A stretch of DNA of 64,000 bases from Burkholderiaceae bacterium (GTDB lineage Bacteria > Pseudomonadota > Gammaproteobacteria > Burkholderiales > Burkholderiaceae_D), in contig JAFANH010000107.1 in NCBI GenBank assembly GCA_019232795.1, positions 47,761 through 111,760 on the forward strand, given 5' to 3'. The translations under genes and the position numbers were made by a program. Position 1 is the stretch's first letter, and the number at the start of each line of letters is the position of its first letter. Below are positions 55,425-64,000 of the stretch, piece after piece. The notes under the pieces are model-generated. The model was not told the DNA's origin, made no database searches, and worked only from the letters and a program-made list of their open reading frames with translations.

Positions 55425-55672
55425 CTGTTCAATGATGCCGGCGGCCCTCTCTCTTTTGATTGCCATCTGGTCTAGCTCCGAATTTCTTAAATGGCAAAAC
55501 AGATGATGTGAGATAGTCAATCACGTGGGTATGCATGGGCTCCGCAGTGCAGTAAAAATATCGAGCACTACATCCTTTCATACTAAAATGTTCCCTACGG
55601 CAAAAATTTCGCGCGGCATCGTATTAGTTCGTGCATGTGAATGCCACCACCATCCTGTGAAGGGAAGCGCCC

Positions 55673-56380
55673 ATGCAAGACGAACAACAGCGCCCGGACC
55701 TGTCCTTATTCCTGGCTTCCGCCGCGCACGACATGAAAAATTCGGTCGGCATGATGAGCGGGACGCTTGAGACCCTGTTGGCTGACGAAGCGACCAAGCA
55801 ATTGCCGGCCTACCAGCAGATCGCCCACATGCTGTACGAGACGCGCCGCTTGAACGACAACCTGATTCAATTGCTGGCCTTGTACAAGGATGTCGGCAAG
55901 CGCTCCTATCCCTTCGACCCCGAACCGCAAGCCCTGGTCGACTTTGTCGAACAGATCGAATCGCAATACCGCATCCTGTTCAGTTCGAAGAACATCGAAC
56001 TGCAGCTCGAATTCCCGGACGATCTGGTCTGGGTGTTCGACGCCGACCTCGTCACCGGCGTAATCGGCCACGCAATCACCAATGCCATCCGCTATACGCG
56101 CGATCGGATAGCCTTGATCGTCAGGGCCGAAGGCGACTTTCTCGAACTACGCGTCGAAGACAACGGTGAAGGCTACCCTCCCTCGATGATAGAGATGGGG
56201 TTGGAGATGAGTGCGGCCATGTCGGGTGGCGTCAATTTCAAGACTGGCAGCACCTATCTTGGCCTGTATTTTTCCGGCGAAGTGGCGAAGATGCATACGC
56301 ATCGCGGCCGGGTTGGGGGCGTCACGCTGGAAAATGGCGGATCGCTGGGTGGCGGCTGCTTCGTTCTGCGTTTGCCGTAA
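55673..56380 (+). CDS. Cytoplasmic histidine kinase without sensor domain
   Basis: Histidine kinase of 235 residues. The phospho-accepting His is in ASAAHDMKNSVGMM, followed by a helical dimerisation region and an HATPase domain with N-box HAITNAIRYTRD, G1 VEDNGEG and a C-terminal GGCFVLRLP. No membrane segment and no input domain are present, so it may be activated by a partner. AGGGAAG precedes ATG 55673. A receiver–TPR protein gene follows after 12 bases, its likely partner. Confidence 0.85.
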   Translation: MQDEQQRPDLSLFLASAAHDMKNSVGMMSGTLETLLADEATKQLPAYQQIAHMLYETRRLNDNLIQLLALYKDVGKRSYPFDPEPQALVDFVEQIESQYRILFSSKNIELQLEFPDDLVWVFDADLVTGVIGHAITNAIRYTRDRIALIVRAEGDFLELRVEDNGEGYPPSMIEMGLEMSAAMSGGVNFKTGSTYLGLYFSGEVAKMHTHRGRVGGVTLENGGSLGGGCFVLRLP

Positions 56381-56392
56381 GCGGGAGGGGAA

Positions 56393-58042
56393 ATGGTCTT
56401 TCCGAGCAAAGGTAGCGAAGCCGTTTCGGTCAATGAATGGGTCAACAAACGTTTTTTGCTGGTGGACGACTTCCCCAGCATGCGCCAAATGATGCGCGAC
56501 ATGCTGCGCAACATCGGCGTGCGTTACATAGACCAGGCTGCCAGCGGCTCCGAAGCTGCGGCTGCGCTGGGCCGCACAAAGTACGACGTGGTGCTGTGCG
56601 ATTTCAACCTCGGCCCCGGCAAGAACGGTCAACAAGTGCTGGAAGAAGCCAAGGTGCGCGAACTGATCGGCCCGACCTGCATCTGGGTCATGGTGTCGGC
56701 TGAAAAGAGCGTCGACTCCATCATGGGCGCAGCCGAGTATCAGCCTGACAGCTACCTGATCAAACCGATCACCGAAAACACCTTGATGTCGCGCCTGAAC
56801 CGCATCTGGGCCAAGAAGCAGGTATTCAAGCAAATTGCCCACACTTATGACGTCAAGGACTACCTGAAGGCCGTCAAGCTGTGCGACGAAAAGCTGGCGA
56901 CCGACAAGATCCATGCGCTCGACCTGCTGCGCATGAAGGCCACGCTGCTGGAAAAGGCCGGGGAAATGGACCAGGCTTGCGCGGTCTATGAGCAAGTGAT
57001 GACGGTGCGCGAATTCCCCTGGGCCAAGGCCGGCATCGCCAAGATCAGGGCGGCCGACGGCAAGCTTGAGCTGGCGCGCCAGATGCTGCAGGAAGTGGTC
57101 GCCGAAAATCCGCACTACCTCGAAGCCTACGACCAGCTGGCGGACGTGCAGCAGCGCATGGGCCAGTTCGAGGAAGCGGAAAAGGTGCTGCTAAGCGCCG
57201 CCAAGCTGTCACCTAACTCCGTGCTGCGGCAAAAGAACCTGGGTACGGTCGCGCTCAAGCTCGGCAACGCGGAGGCGGCCGAGAAGGCGTTCCGCAAGAG
57301 CGTGTCCGTGGGGGAACACTCCGTGCTGGCCACGCCGGAAAGCTATTACGGCCTGGCGCGCGTGTGCGGCCAGAAGGCCGACGCCAAGGAAGCCCTGCGC
57401 GTGCTCTCTGCGGTGCAAGACAAGTTCGACACCGAGGAAACGCGCGTGCGCGCCAAGGTGGTGGAAGGTCTGGTCTACCACGAGAGCGGCGACGAAATCA
57501 AGGCACGCAAGTCGGGCGAGGAACTGAGCCAGCTATTGGCGACCACCGGCGACCTTCCCGATGCCGAAACCTGCCTCGACATGGCGCGCCTGCTGTTCGC
57601 AGTCGGCGTGGAAGGCGCGCCGCTCGACCTGCTGCGCGACGTGGTCAAGAACAACCACGACAACGAGCAAGTCCTCAAGGACGTGCAAGACATTTTCGAG
57701 AAAGCCAGCTTGGGCGACCAGGGCGCGGAACTGGTCGGCTCCGCCAAGAAGGAAGCCGGAGAAATGATGAATCGCGGCGTCATCCTCTGGAAAGGCGGCC
57801 AGTTGGACGAAGCCATAGAATGGATGCGCGCCGCCCGCGAAACCATGCCGTCCAACCTGCGTGTGCTGCTCAACTTCGCGCAAATCCTGATCGCCGCGAT
57901 GCAAACGAACGGCTACGACGCCGAACTCGGCGCCGAAGCGCGCGAAGTGCTGATGCGCGCCGAGAAGATTGCCCCCAACCAGCGGCGCTTTGCGCAGCTG
58001 ATGGAGCAGTTGACGGTTTTGACGCCGGCGGAGTTGGCGTAG
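56393..58042 (+). CDS. Response regulator with TPR repeats
   Basis: Protein of 549 residues. The N-terminal receiver domain shows FLLVDDFPSMRQMMRDMLRN, the Asp in VVLCDFNLGPGKNGQQVLEE, and LIKPI (Lys). The rest is a long array of TPR helices (AGEMDQACAVYEQVM, GQFEEAEKVLLSAAKLSPNS, GNAEAAEKAFRKSVS and others). There is no DNA-binding output, so the output is likely protein–protein. It is preceded by the small kinase; the same pair is known in Burkholderiales but its role is not established. Confidence 0.85.
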   Translation: MVFPSKGSEAVSVNEWVNKRFLLVDDFPSMRQMMRDMLRNIGVRYIDQAASGSEAAAALGRTKYDVVLCDFNLGPGKNGQQVLEEAKVRELIGPTCIWVMVSAEKSVDSIMGAAEYQPDSYLIKPITENTLMSRLNRIWAKKQVFKQIAHTYDVKDYLKAVKLCDEKLATDKIHALDLLRMKATLLEKAGEMDQACAVYEQVMTVREFPWAKAGIAKIRAADGKLELARQMLQEVVAENPHYLEAYDQLADVQQRMGQFEEAEKVLLSAAKLSPNSVLRQKNLGTVALKLGNAEAAEKAFRKSVSVGEHSVLATPESYYGLARVCGQKADAKEALRVLSAVQDKFDTEETRVRAKVVEGLVYHESGDEIKARKSGEELSQLLATTGDLPDAETCLDMARLLFAVGVEGAPLDLLRDVVKNNHDNEQVLKDVQDIFEKASLGDQGAELVGSAKKEAGEMMNRGVILWKGGQLDEAIEWMRAARETMPSNLRVLLNFAQILIAAMQTNGYDAELGAEAREVLMRAEKIAPNQRRFAQLMEQLTVLTPAELA

Positions 58043-58079
58043 TGCTTTTGTCGTGGTGCGGCGATATGCAATCTCGCCT

Positions 58080-58142
58080 ACCTACGGGAAGACACGCTGG
58101 GAAGCGGACGCGTCTTTCGCAAGCGCACTTGCGCCCGTAGGT
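58080..58142. repeat. Long-loop inverted repeat after the TPR response regulator
   Basis: ACCTACGGG (58080–58088) and CCCGTAGGT (58134–58142) enclose 45 bases with further self-complementary stretches. No T-run. Function unknown. Confidence 0.5.
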
Positions 58143-58247
58143 GATTAATCTCTTTGTTGATTCTGGAGAGGTTCGCCCGCGCTTCCTCCGCTCCCCATCC
58201 TGCCCTCCCATAGATAGGCGGCGCTGACCCAGGCGAATGTCAGACTG

Positions 58248-58293
58248 GTAGGGCGGATGGCCGCCCCGCGGAAAAGCGAAGCGCATTCCGCCG
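58248..58293. repeat. REP-like palindromes upstream of the OsmC–YcaO gene
   Basis: GGGCGG/CCGCCC (58251–58256, 58261–58266) is followed by GCGGAA/TTCCGC (58268–58273, 58286–58291) with loop AAGCGAAGCGCA. This type of palindrome is widespread in beta- and gammaproteobacteria intergenic regions. The whole 58043–58371 gap is noncoding. Confidence 0.65.
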
Positions 58294-58371
58294 TATGTGG
58301 CGAACCACTGCACAGCTAAAAAACAGATAATGGTGGCTAATTCATCTTGAGCACTATTTTGGAAGTCTCCC

Positions 58372-60576
58372 ATGGAAATTAAAGTCAACTTTCTCGACAA
58401 GCTTCGTCTCGAAGCCAAGTTCGACGATTTCACGGTGGTGTCGGATCAGCCCATACGCTATAAGGGCGACGGCTCGGCGCCCGGTCCGTTCGATTACTTC
58501 CTGGCCTCGTCGGCCTTGTGTGCCGCTTACTTTGTGAAGCTGTACTGCAATACGCGCAATATCCCTACCGAGAATATCCGCCTGTCGCAGAATAATATCG
58601 TCGACCCGGAAAACCGCTATCAGCAGATTTTCAAGATCCAGGTCGAGTTGCCGGCGGATATTTCCGACAAAGATCGCCAAGGTATTTTGCGCTCCATCGA
58701 CCGTTGCACGGTGAAAAAAGTCGTGCAGGCCGGGCCAGAATTTGTGATCGAAGAGGTGGAAAATCTGGATGCCGATGCCCAGGCCTTGCTGACCCTGAAG
58801 CCGGATTCCGAAGCGAGCACTTATATTGCCGGCAAGGATTTGCCGCTGGAGCAAACCATCGCCAACATGTCGGGAGTGCTGGCCGGCCTGGGCATCAAGA
58901 TTGAAATTGCTTCGTGGCGCAATCTGGTTCCCAACGTGTGGTCGCTGCATATTCGTGATGCGCACTCGCCGATGTGCTTCACCAATGGCAAGGGAGCGAC
59001 CAAGGAAAGCGCGTTGGCGTCGGCCCTGGGCGAGTATATCGAGCGTATCAATAACAACCACTTCTATGCCGGCGCGTTCTGGGGTGAAGACATTGCCGAC
59101 GCCGAGTTCGTGCATTACCCGAACGAGCGCTGGTTCAAGCCAGGCCCCAAAGACGCACTGCCCGCAGACATTCTCGACGAGTACTGTCTGCAAATTTGCG
59201 ATTCCGACGGCGAGCTGCGCGGTTCCCACCTGATCGACACCAACTCGGGCAATGCGAAACGGGGCATCTGTTCGCTGCCGTTCGTGCGGCAGTCCGACGG
59301 CGAGGTCGTGTATTTCCCATCCAACCTGATCGAAAACCTCTATGCCAGCAATGGCATGAGCGCCGGCAATACGCTGGCCGAAGCGCAGGTGCAATGTCTT
59401 TCGGAAATTTTCGAAAGAGCGGTGAAACGCCAAATCCTCGAAAGCGAGATCACCTTGCCCGATGTGCCGCAAGAGGTGCTGGCGAGATTCCCGGGCATTG
59501 TGGCCGGCATTAAGGGATTGGAAGAGCGGGGCTTCCCGGTGCTGGTGAAGGATGCGTCGCTGGGCGGAGTGTACCCGGTAATGTGCGTTACCTTGATGAA
59601 CCCGCGTACAGGCGGGGCGTTTGCCTCCTTCGGCGCGCATCCAAGCCTGGAAGTGGCGCTGGAACGCAGTCTGACGGAATTGCTGCAAGGCCGCAGCTTT
59701 GAAGGCCTGAACGATCTGCCTCAGCCCACCTTTGCAAGCGAAGCCGTGACCGAGCCGTATAACTTTGTCGAACACTTCATCGATTCCAGCGGCGTGGTGT
59801 CGTGGCGCTTTTTCAGTGCCAAAGCCGATTTCGATTTCGTCGACTGGGATTTTTCCGGTCGTGGTGAAAATTCCAACGCCAAGGAAGCCGCTGCCTTGTT
59901 CGGCATTCTCGAAGATCTTGGCAAAGAGGCTTACGTAGCCGTGTACGACAATCTGGGCGCAACTGCCTGCCGGATTCTGGTGCCCGGTTATTCGGAAGTG
60001 TATCCGGTAGAAGACCTGATCTGGGATAACACCAACAAGGCGCTGTTGTTCCGTGCCGATATCTTGAACTTGCATTGTCTGGACGACGCCGGCCTGCAAG
60101 CATTGCTTGACCGTCTGAATAACAACGAGCTGGACGAATACGGCGACATAGCCACCCTGATCGGCATCGAATTTGACGAAAACACGGCCTGGGGACAGCT
60201 GACAGTGCTGGAGTTGAAGCTGCTGATACATCTCGCCCTTCAGCAACTTGAAGAAGCGCAGGAACTGGTGGGGGCCTTCCTGCAGTACAACGACAACACG
60301 GTCGAGCGCGGATTGTTCTATCAAGCCTTGAACGTGGTGCTGGAGGTGCTGCTGGACGACGACCTGGAACTGGACGATTACGTGGTCAACTTCCGCCGCA
60401 TGTTTGGCAACCCCAGGATGGATGCGGTGCTGGGGTCGGTGGATGGGAGCGTGCGCTTTTTTGGCTTGACGCCGACGAGCATGAAGCTGGAAGGGCTCGA
60501 CAGGCATCAGCGCCTGCTCGACAGCTACAAGAAATTGCATGTGGCGAGAGCCAAAATGACCGCTACATCAAGCTAG
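58372..60576 (+). CDS. OsmC–YcaO fusion protein
   Basis: Protein of 734 residues. The first ~140 residues are an OsmC-like domain (VNFLDKLRLEAKFDDFTVVS, then FDYFLASSALCAAYFVKLYC with a conserved Cys). The rest is YcaO-like: KGATKESALASALGEYIERI and AGNTLAEAQVQCLSEIFERA carry the ATP-binding Glu residues. In E. coli YcaO supports RimO beta-methylthiolation of ribosomal protein S12; the fused form is found in many proteobacteria and may have the same role. Start ATG 58372. Confidence 0.88.
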   Translation: MEIKVNFLDKLRLEAKFDDFTVVSDQPIRYKGDGSAPGPFDYFLASSALCAAYFVKLYCNTRNIPTENIRLSQNNIVDPENRYQQIFKIQVELPADISDKDRQGILRSIDRCTVKKVVQAGPEFVIEEVENLDADAQALLTLKPDSEASTYIAGKDLPLEQTIANMSGVLAGLGIKIEIASWRNLVPNVWSLHIRDAHSPMCFTNGKGATKESALASALGEYIERINNNHFYAGAFWGEDIADAEFVHYPNERWFKPGPKDALPADILDEYCLQICDSDGELRGSHLIDTNSGNAKRGICSLPFVRQSDGEVVYFPSNLIENLYASNGMSAGNTLAEAQVQCLSEIFERAVKRQILESEITLPDVPQEVLARFPGIVAGIKGLEERGFPVLVKDASLGGVYPVMCVTLMNPRTGGAFASFGAHPSLEVALERSLTELLQGRSFEGLNDLPQPTFASEAVTEPYNFVEHFIDSSGVVSWRFFSAKADFDFVDWDFSGRGENSNAKEAAALFGILEDLGKEAYVAVYDNLGATACRILVPGYSEVYPVEDLIWDNTNKALLFRADILNLHCLDDAGLQALLDRLNNNELDEYGDIATLIGIEFDENTAWGQLTVLELKLLIHLALQQLEEAQELVGAFLQYNDNTVERGLFYQALNVVLEVLLDDDLELDDYVVNFRRMFGNPRMDAVLGSVDGSVRFFGLTPTSMKLEGLDRHQRLLDSYKKLHVARAKMTATSS

Positions 60577-60708
60577 GGACACAAGAATGGAGGGCTGAGC
60601 TCGGAAAAGCAACGTAAATGCGAAGAGCGAAGCGGATTGATAGCTAATCGAGCCTGGCCCCGAGTTTCACGCATATCACAAGTGAGTCAAGCGTCGCTAA
60701 AAAACAGA

Positions 60709-61827
60709 TTAGCCGAGGAGGCCGAAGCGATTGTCAAAGTGTGGGTTTTGCTCAGGGTGGCAAAGAATAAATGTGAGATTAAACAATTTTCCGTCGCTAT
60801 GCTCCCGTAGTGGAACCGGTAGTTGGTGTTTCGCGTGCGGATTCACCAGAAGCGTAACTTGCCATTGCTTTCTTTCGAATCCAGACCAAAACAGGTTCGA
60901 AAACAGCATGACACCTGACACGTGATCCCACGCAGGAAAGGCCTGATGAATTTCTACGGGAGCCAGTAAATGCGCGTCAGGGAATGCGCTGACGTCAGCA
61001 GCAATCAAAAACGGATGATTCAATGCGCTTTGCACGCGCTCTGCCTTGTTCTTGATTGGGTTTATGTAAGAAGCCGGTGGAACGAGGCTTTGCAGAGAGA
61101 CACGCAACGGCTTTCCATTCTCTACGGTGGTGGATTGCACAACGAACTTCGGTGCATCTACGTCCCACCACGCCGGGATATCAGAACTCATTCCGTCCGA
61201 TTCTTTTGGAGACGCCGCAATAAACCACTTGTCGGTGCCTCGATGGTCCCCTGGCAGCAAACCAATTGCGGCTTCCAGGAGCTGCTCCAAACTTGTTGAA
61301 TCAGAGGCATCGACGAAGTATGCGTGAATATGACCGTCGATATCACCGCTTCGCATTGTGCCTGACAAGGTATTAAGACCTATTCTGGCTGCGGTGTGCA
61401 ATTGCTTTTGATCTGGAGCGGTAACTTCGACATCTACTGCATTCACTGTCCAAGTGGCCTGCAAATCAGGCGTCCTCTTGCCTTTGACTGTCGAGATGAA
61501 CTCAACAGATGCTCCTAAGTGACTTAGTATGGCCGCAGCCTGAACTTCAGCATACAGATTCTTCGGCGGTACGGTACCCTTTTTCACATATTCTTCGAGC
61601 TTGACGAGATGGGCCGCTGTGGACGAGAGATCGCCTATCAAAGAAAGTGGTAATCCAAGATAGAAAATATAGTCAATCTGTAGCCCCAACAATCTCGCGG
61701 GATTCCATTCCTTGGCGCCAGGAATGCTACAAAATGCCTCGATCGAGGATTTTCCTATGTCTGTAAGGACGTTCGGCAGGGCATCTTCAATTTCCTGGTA
61801 TTGCATGATTGCTTGGAGGTGTTTCAC
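60709..61827 (-). CDS. Unrecognised protein with PD-(D/E)XK-like motif
   Basis: Protein of 372 residues that I do not recognise. Residues 94–136 have a restriction-endonuclease-like pattern: Glu94 in LYAEVQAAAILSHLG, PD at 120–121 (KRTPDLQA) and DVEVTAP at 132–138, with Thr in place of the usual Lys. Base composition is visibly more AT-rich than neighbouring genes. The start is uncertain: GTG 61827 or ATG 61806, neither with a clear ribosome-binding site. A perfect palindrome lies upstream. It stands next to an IS3 element, suggesting an accessory region. Confidence 0.6.
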   Translation of the reverse strand: MKHLQAIMQYQEIEDALPNVLTDIGKSSIEAFCSIPGAKEWNPARLLGLQIDYIFYLGLPLSLIGDLSSTAAHLVKLEEYVKKGTVPPKNLYAEVQAAAILSHLGASVEFISTVKGKRTPDLQATWTVNAVDVEVTAPDQKQLHTAARIGLNTLSGTMRSGDIDGHIHAYFVDASDSTSLEQLLEAAIGLLPGDHRGTDKWFIAASPKESDGMSSDIPAWWDVDAPKFVVQSTTVENGKPLRVSLQSLVPPASYINPIKNKAERVQSALNHPFLIAADVSAFPDAHLLAPVEIHQAFPAWDHVSGVMLFSNLFWSGFERKQWQVTLLVNPHAKHQLPVPLREHSDGKLFNLTFILCHPEQNPHFDNRFGLLG

Positions 61828-61841
61828 AGGCTGTACGCCAC

Positions 61842-61859
61842 ATATTTATCGATAAATAT
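61842..61859. promoter_or_regulatory. Perfect 18-bp palindrome upstream of the unrecognised gene
   Basis: ATATTTATCGATAAATAT (61842–61859) has no spacer and lies 15 to 36 bases upstream of the possible starts. A second inverted repeat, AGATTCA/TGAATCT (61865–61871, 61882–61888), follows. Both are candidate operators. The stretch to 62103 holds no convincing gene. Confidence 0.5.
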
Positions 61860-62225
61860 ATATGAGATTCATCTGACACCGTGAATCTGTCGATGTAAGT
61901 CGAGAATCGCTTTGCGCAGTTGTTTGATACGCAAACGCATTTAATAGTCCTTTGCAGTGAGTCAGACTCTTTTTTAATCAACAACAAATCATTTTGGGAG
62001 ATTACCTATGTAAGCCAGATCGTCCATGACCAGCGATTGCTCTTACCTTGGCCCGCTTCCATGTTCGCGATTATTTTTGCGCTGTTAGGAGTGGTCCAGA
62101 CCGTTTAGACAAAAAAACCGCATCCGTTAAGTGGATGAACCGCGGTGCAGGGTTGTCCACCACGCCGCCGCCAGCCCTCTATCAGGCTGGAGGCGAGCGG
62201 CGCGGTGGGGAACCCGTGTTTCATC

Positions 62226-63053
62226 CTAGGCCGCTCTTTTCTGTTTGTCGAGACCGAAGTACATTTCATCGGGCGTACGGTAATCCAGATTCTGATGCGG
62301 GCGAAACGTATTGTAAAAACCGAAGTAACGGGCGAGCCCGGCTTTCAATTCACGCATGCTCTCGTAAGCGTGCAAGTAGAGATCTTCATATTTGACGCTG
62401 CGCCACAATCGTTCGATGAACACATTGTCGATCCAGCGCCCCTTGCCGTCCATGCTGACGCGCACACCTTTTTTCAGCAAGGGCCGGGTAAAGTGCTCGT
62501 CGGTGAACTGGCTGCCCTGGTCGGTGTTGAAAATTTCCGGTTTGCCGAAGCGATGAAATGCCTCCTGCAGGGTTTCAATGCAGAAATCGGCTGCCAAGGA
62601 ATTGGAAACCCGAAAACTCAGCACCTTGCGGCTGTACAGGTCCAGAATCGCCACCAGGTAGGCAAAGCCGTGTGCCATCGGCAAATAGGTGATGTCCGCT
62701 GCCCACGCGTGATTGGGGTGCGCAATGACAACGTCCGTAAGCAGGTACGGATAGATCTTGTGCCCCGGAGCAGCCATGCTGGTGCGCTTCTTCGTGTAGA
62801 TCGCTGCGATACCCATCCGCTCCATCAAGGTACCAACATGGCAGCGACCGACTTGATCTCCTTCGCGCTGCAGCAAGCGAGCGAGGCGCCGCGCACCAAG
62901 GAATGGGTGGGCCAGATGCAGTTCGTCAATCCGTCGCATGCGCGCCAGATCGGTTGGCGAGACCGGCAACGGATGGTAGTACAGGCTGGATCGGCACACG
63001 TCGAGCAATTCACATTGGCGCGTGATCGTGATGTCGCGTCGCGGGTTGATCAT
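62226..63053 (-). CDS. IS3-family transposase, orfB
   Basis: Integrase-type DDE transposase of 275 residues. HTH_21-like start ([20 protein letters not shown]), then the rve core with Asp in WAADITYLP, Asp in NTDQGSQF and Glu in [17 protein letters not shown]-like spacing of IS3 (IS51/IS407-like) members. Its ATG overlaps the orfA stop as ATGA, so it is expressed by translational coupling or by -1 frameshift. The frame is intact, with no internal stop. Confidence 0.9.
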   Translation of the reverse strand: MINPRRDITITRQCELLDVCRSSLYYHPLPVSPTDLARMRRIDELHLAHPFLGARRLARLLQREGDQVGRCHVGTLMERMGIAAIYTKKRTSMAAPGHKIYPYLLTDVVIAHPNHAWAADITYLPMAHGFAYLVAILDLYSRKVLSFRVSNSLAADFCIETLQEAFHRFGKPEIFNTDQGSQFTDEHFTRPLLKKGVRVSMDGKGRWIDNVFIERLWRSVKYEDLYLHAYESMRELKAGLARYFGFYNTFRPHQNLDYRTPDEMYFGLDKQKRAA

Positions 63054-63355
63054 CGTTTTACGCTCGGCAGGCCGAAGCGACCGAGCGCATCTGCCAAAAA
63101 ATCTTTCTCCATCGTGAGTTCCCCCACTTTGGCGCGCAGATCGCGGATTTCGCGTTCGGCCTCGTCCAGGCCTGGATTGCCGCGCTCAAATACCTCGCCG
63201 GCTCGTTCCAGCAACTGCTTGCGCCAAGTGGCAATCTGGGTGGCGTGCACGCCATGGCGTGAAGCCAGTTCTGCCAGCGTCGCCTCGCTCCGAAGTGCCT
63301 CCATGGCAACTCGGGCTTTGAATTTCGCGGTATGGTTCCTGCGTGACCGTTTCAT
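63050..63355 (-). CDS. IS3-family transposase, orfA
   Basis: Small DNA-binding subunit of 101 residues. It has the typical IS3 orfA start [20 protein letters not shown] and helix-turn-helix [20 protein letters not shown], followed by a leucine-zipper-like coiled coil ([20 protein letters not shown]). ATG 63355 was chosen over ATG 63373. It ends in VKR and TGA, overlapping the orfB ATG. Confidence 0.88.
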   Translation of the reverse strand: MKRSRRNHTAKFKARVAMEALRSEATLAELASRHGVHATQIATWRKQLLERAGEVFERGNPGLDEAEREIRDLRAKVGELTMEKDFLADALGRFGLPSVKR

Positions 63356-63593
63356 GGCTGTTGCTCCTTCCAATCGGCAGCTTCGCTGCCTCTACGATAG
63401 GGCAATTCATCCACTTATGCAGGATCGCTTTTTTGTCTAAAAAACCTGAGCCACCTCTGTTTTTGCAATTTGGGTGGGAAGTGCGCGCGGCAGTTGAACT
63501 GGCTCGACGCATTAAGAGGTGCGAGGATTCTTCAATCGACTACTAGTGGCCAAAACAGCCTTCACCATTTTTCTTTTTTGATTGTGCGCGAAC

Positions 63594-63717
63594 GCATAAG
63601 CTGTCATCACGACTCCTGAACAATCAATAGCTTACGAGCGGACAGCCAGCATAAGTTGTCATTAAATAGACGCCATAAGGTGTCATTTTCGCCAACTCGG
63701 ACGGCAAAAGCTGTCAT
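63594..63717 (+). repeat. Four spaced 14-bp repeats (transposon-end-like)
   Basis: GCATAAGCTGTCAT (63594–63607), GCATAAGTTGTCAT (63649–63662), CCATAAGGTGTCAT (63673–63686) and GCAAAAGCTGTCAT (63704–63717). All are on one strand with offsets of 55, 24 and 31 bases. The core is AAGNTGTCAT. The layout recalls multi-site ends of transposons using TnsB/TniA/IstA-type transposases. No gene accompanies them within the window. Confidence 0.7.
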
Positions 63718-64000
63718 TTTCACCAAACCAGCGCGTGTGGCGTTGTACGCCAAATCCGTTTAGATATGTCTTGCTGCAGAAAATAGCATCGAGTCAATTA
63801 CATTGTCGTATTGCACTAAATTGCATCTGAAATAGGGATTATTGATGCAATTACTTGGGATTAGAGGGTGGAAAATATCTCGATGAAAAATACATGTATA
63901 GAAAACCACCTGTCAGAAATGTCAGGTTAAATTTTGTTGATAAATAAACTAGACTAAAAATCAATTTTTATCGGCGCGGCCCTTGCTGATGGGAGCGATC
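63718..64000. other. AT-rich noncoding end of window
   Basis: No convincing gene. The stretch is more AT-rich than the rest and has no recognised feature. Together with 63442–63593 it frames the repeats above. Confidence 0.5.

Larger units (their letters stand above)
62104..63441 (-). mobile_element. IS3-family insertion sequence
   Basis: About 1.34 kb bounded by imperfect terminal inverted repeats. TTTAGACAAAAAA (62104–62116) matches the inverse of TTTTTTGTCTAAA (63429–63441), and both ends continue with a further shared TAAGTGGATGAA. It contains orfA and orfB on the minus strand. No clear target duplication was found in the flanks, so the ends may be off by a few bases. Confidence 0.85.

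Noticed and set aside
55433..55672. A gene between the FAN1 and kinase genes
   Set aside because: No frame with start, ribosome-binding site and family similarity; the stretch is a divergent promoter region.
61920..62108. 62-codon open frame next to the IS
   Set aside because: No recognisable motif or ribosome-binding site; it may be chance or a remnant cut by the IS.
62101..63445. Target-site duplication of the IS3 element
   Set aside because: Bases beside the two ends (CCG and AAA) do not match; no duplication was found.
63594..63717. CRISPR array
   Set aside because: Only four 14-bp repeats with irregular offsets and no spacers of constant length; no cas genes.

Overview
The window looks like a chromosomal segment of a betaproteobacterium in the order Burkholderiales, most plausibly family Oxalobacteraceae (Herminiimonas/Janthinobacterium-like). 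This rests on high GC content, protein sequence style and typical gene neighbourhoods: fmdB–DUF502–aspS, a TetR/acyl-CoA dehydrogenase/FadN-type/FadA block, and a fused LivM–LivG. The genus is inference; no rRNA or tRNA gene was seen to anchor it.

Layout. 1–11.6 kb: 3' part of ubiB, a SAM methyltransferase, a potABCD-type polyamine ABC transporter, fmdB/DUF502/aspS, then nudB, an endonuclease/exonuclease/phosphatase protein, a ClsB-like cardiolipin synthase and Hsp15 in a tightly overlapping run. 11.7–19 kb: a fatty-acid beta-oxidation block under a TetR regulator. 19–24.7 kb: a lipoprotein beta-propeller plus di-haem cytochrome pair (minus strand), propionyl-CoA synthetase and a crotonase. 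24.7–30 kb: a LytS/LytTR-type two-component pair, a Tat-exported FAD oxidoreductase, a membrane metallophosphoesterase, and a small-RNA candidate behind a Pho-box-like promoter. 30–41.3 kb: a CHASE2 cyclase, SH3 protein and M48 protease run, aquaporin Z, a heterodimeric ABC exporter, a MoaD-like/BNR-propeller pair, a DHH phosphoesterase and a 37-aa membrane peptide. 41.4–51.1 kb: a TPP enzyme, the RNase P RNA gene, the liv branched-chain amino-acid transporter, an aromatic aminotransferase and a ketopantoate-reductase-like enzyme. 51.3–60.6 kb: an XPD/DinG-like helicase plus FAN1-type nuclease operon preceded by a perfect LexA box, a stripped-down histidine kinase with a response regulator–TPR protein, and an OsmC–YcaO fusion.

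The last 3.4 kb is different: visibly more AT-rich, with an unrecognised gene carrying a PD-(D/E)XK-like motif behind a perfect palindrome, an IS3-family insertion sequence, and four spaced 14-bp repeats that resemble transposase-binding sites at the end of a larger mobile element lying to one side.

Most of the window is ordinary core genome. The most interesting observations are the SOS box in front of the FAN1/helicase pair, the candidate Pho-regulated anti-Shine-Dalgarno small RNA at about 29.9 kb, and the accessory edge at 60.7–63.7 kb.
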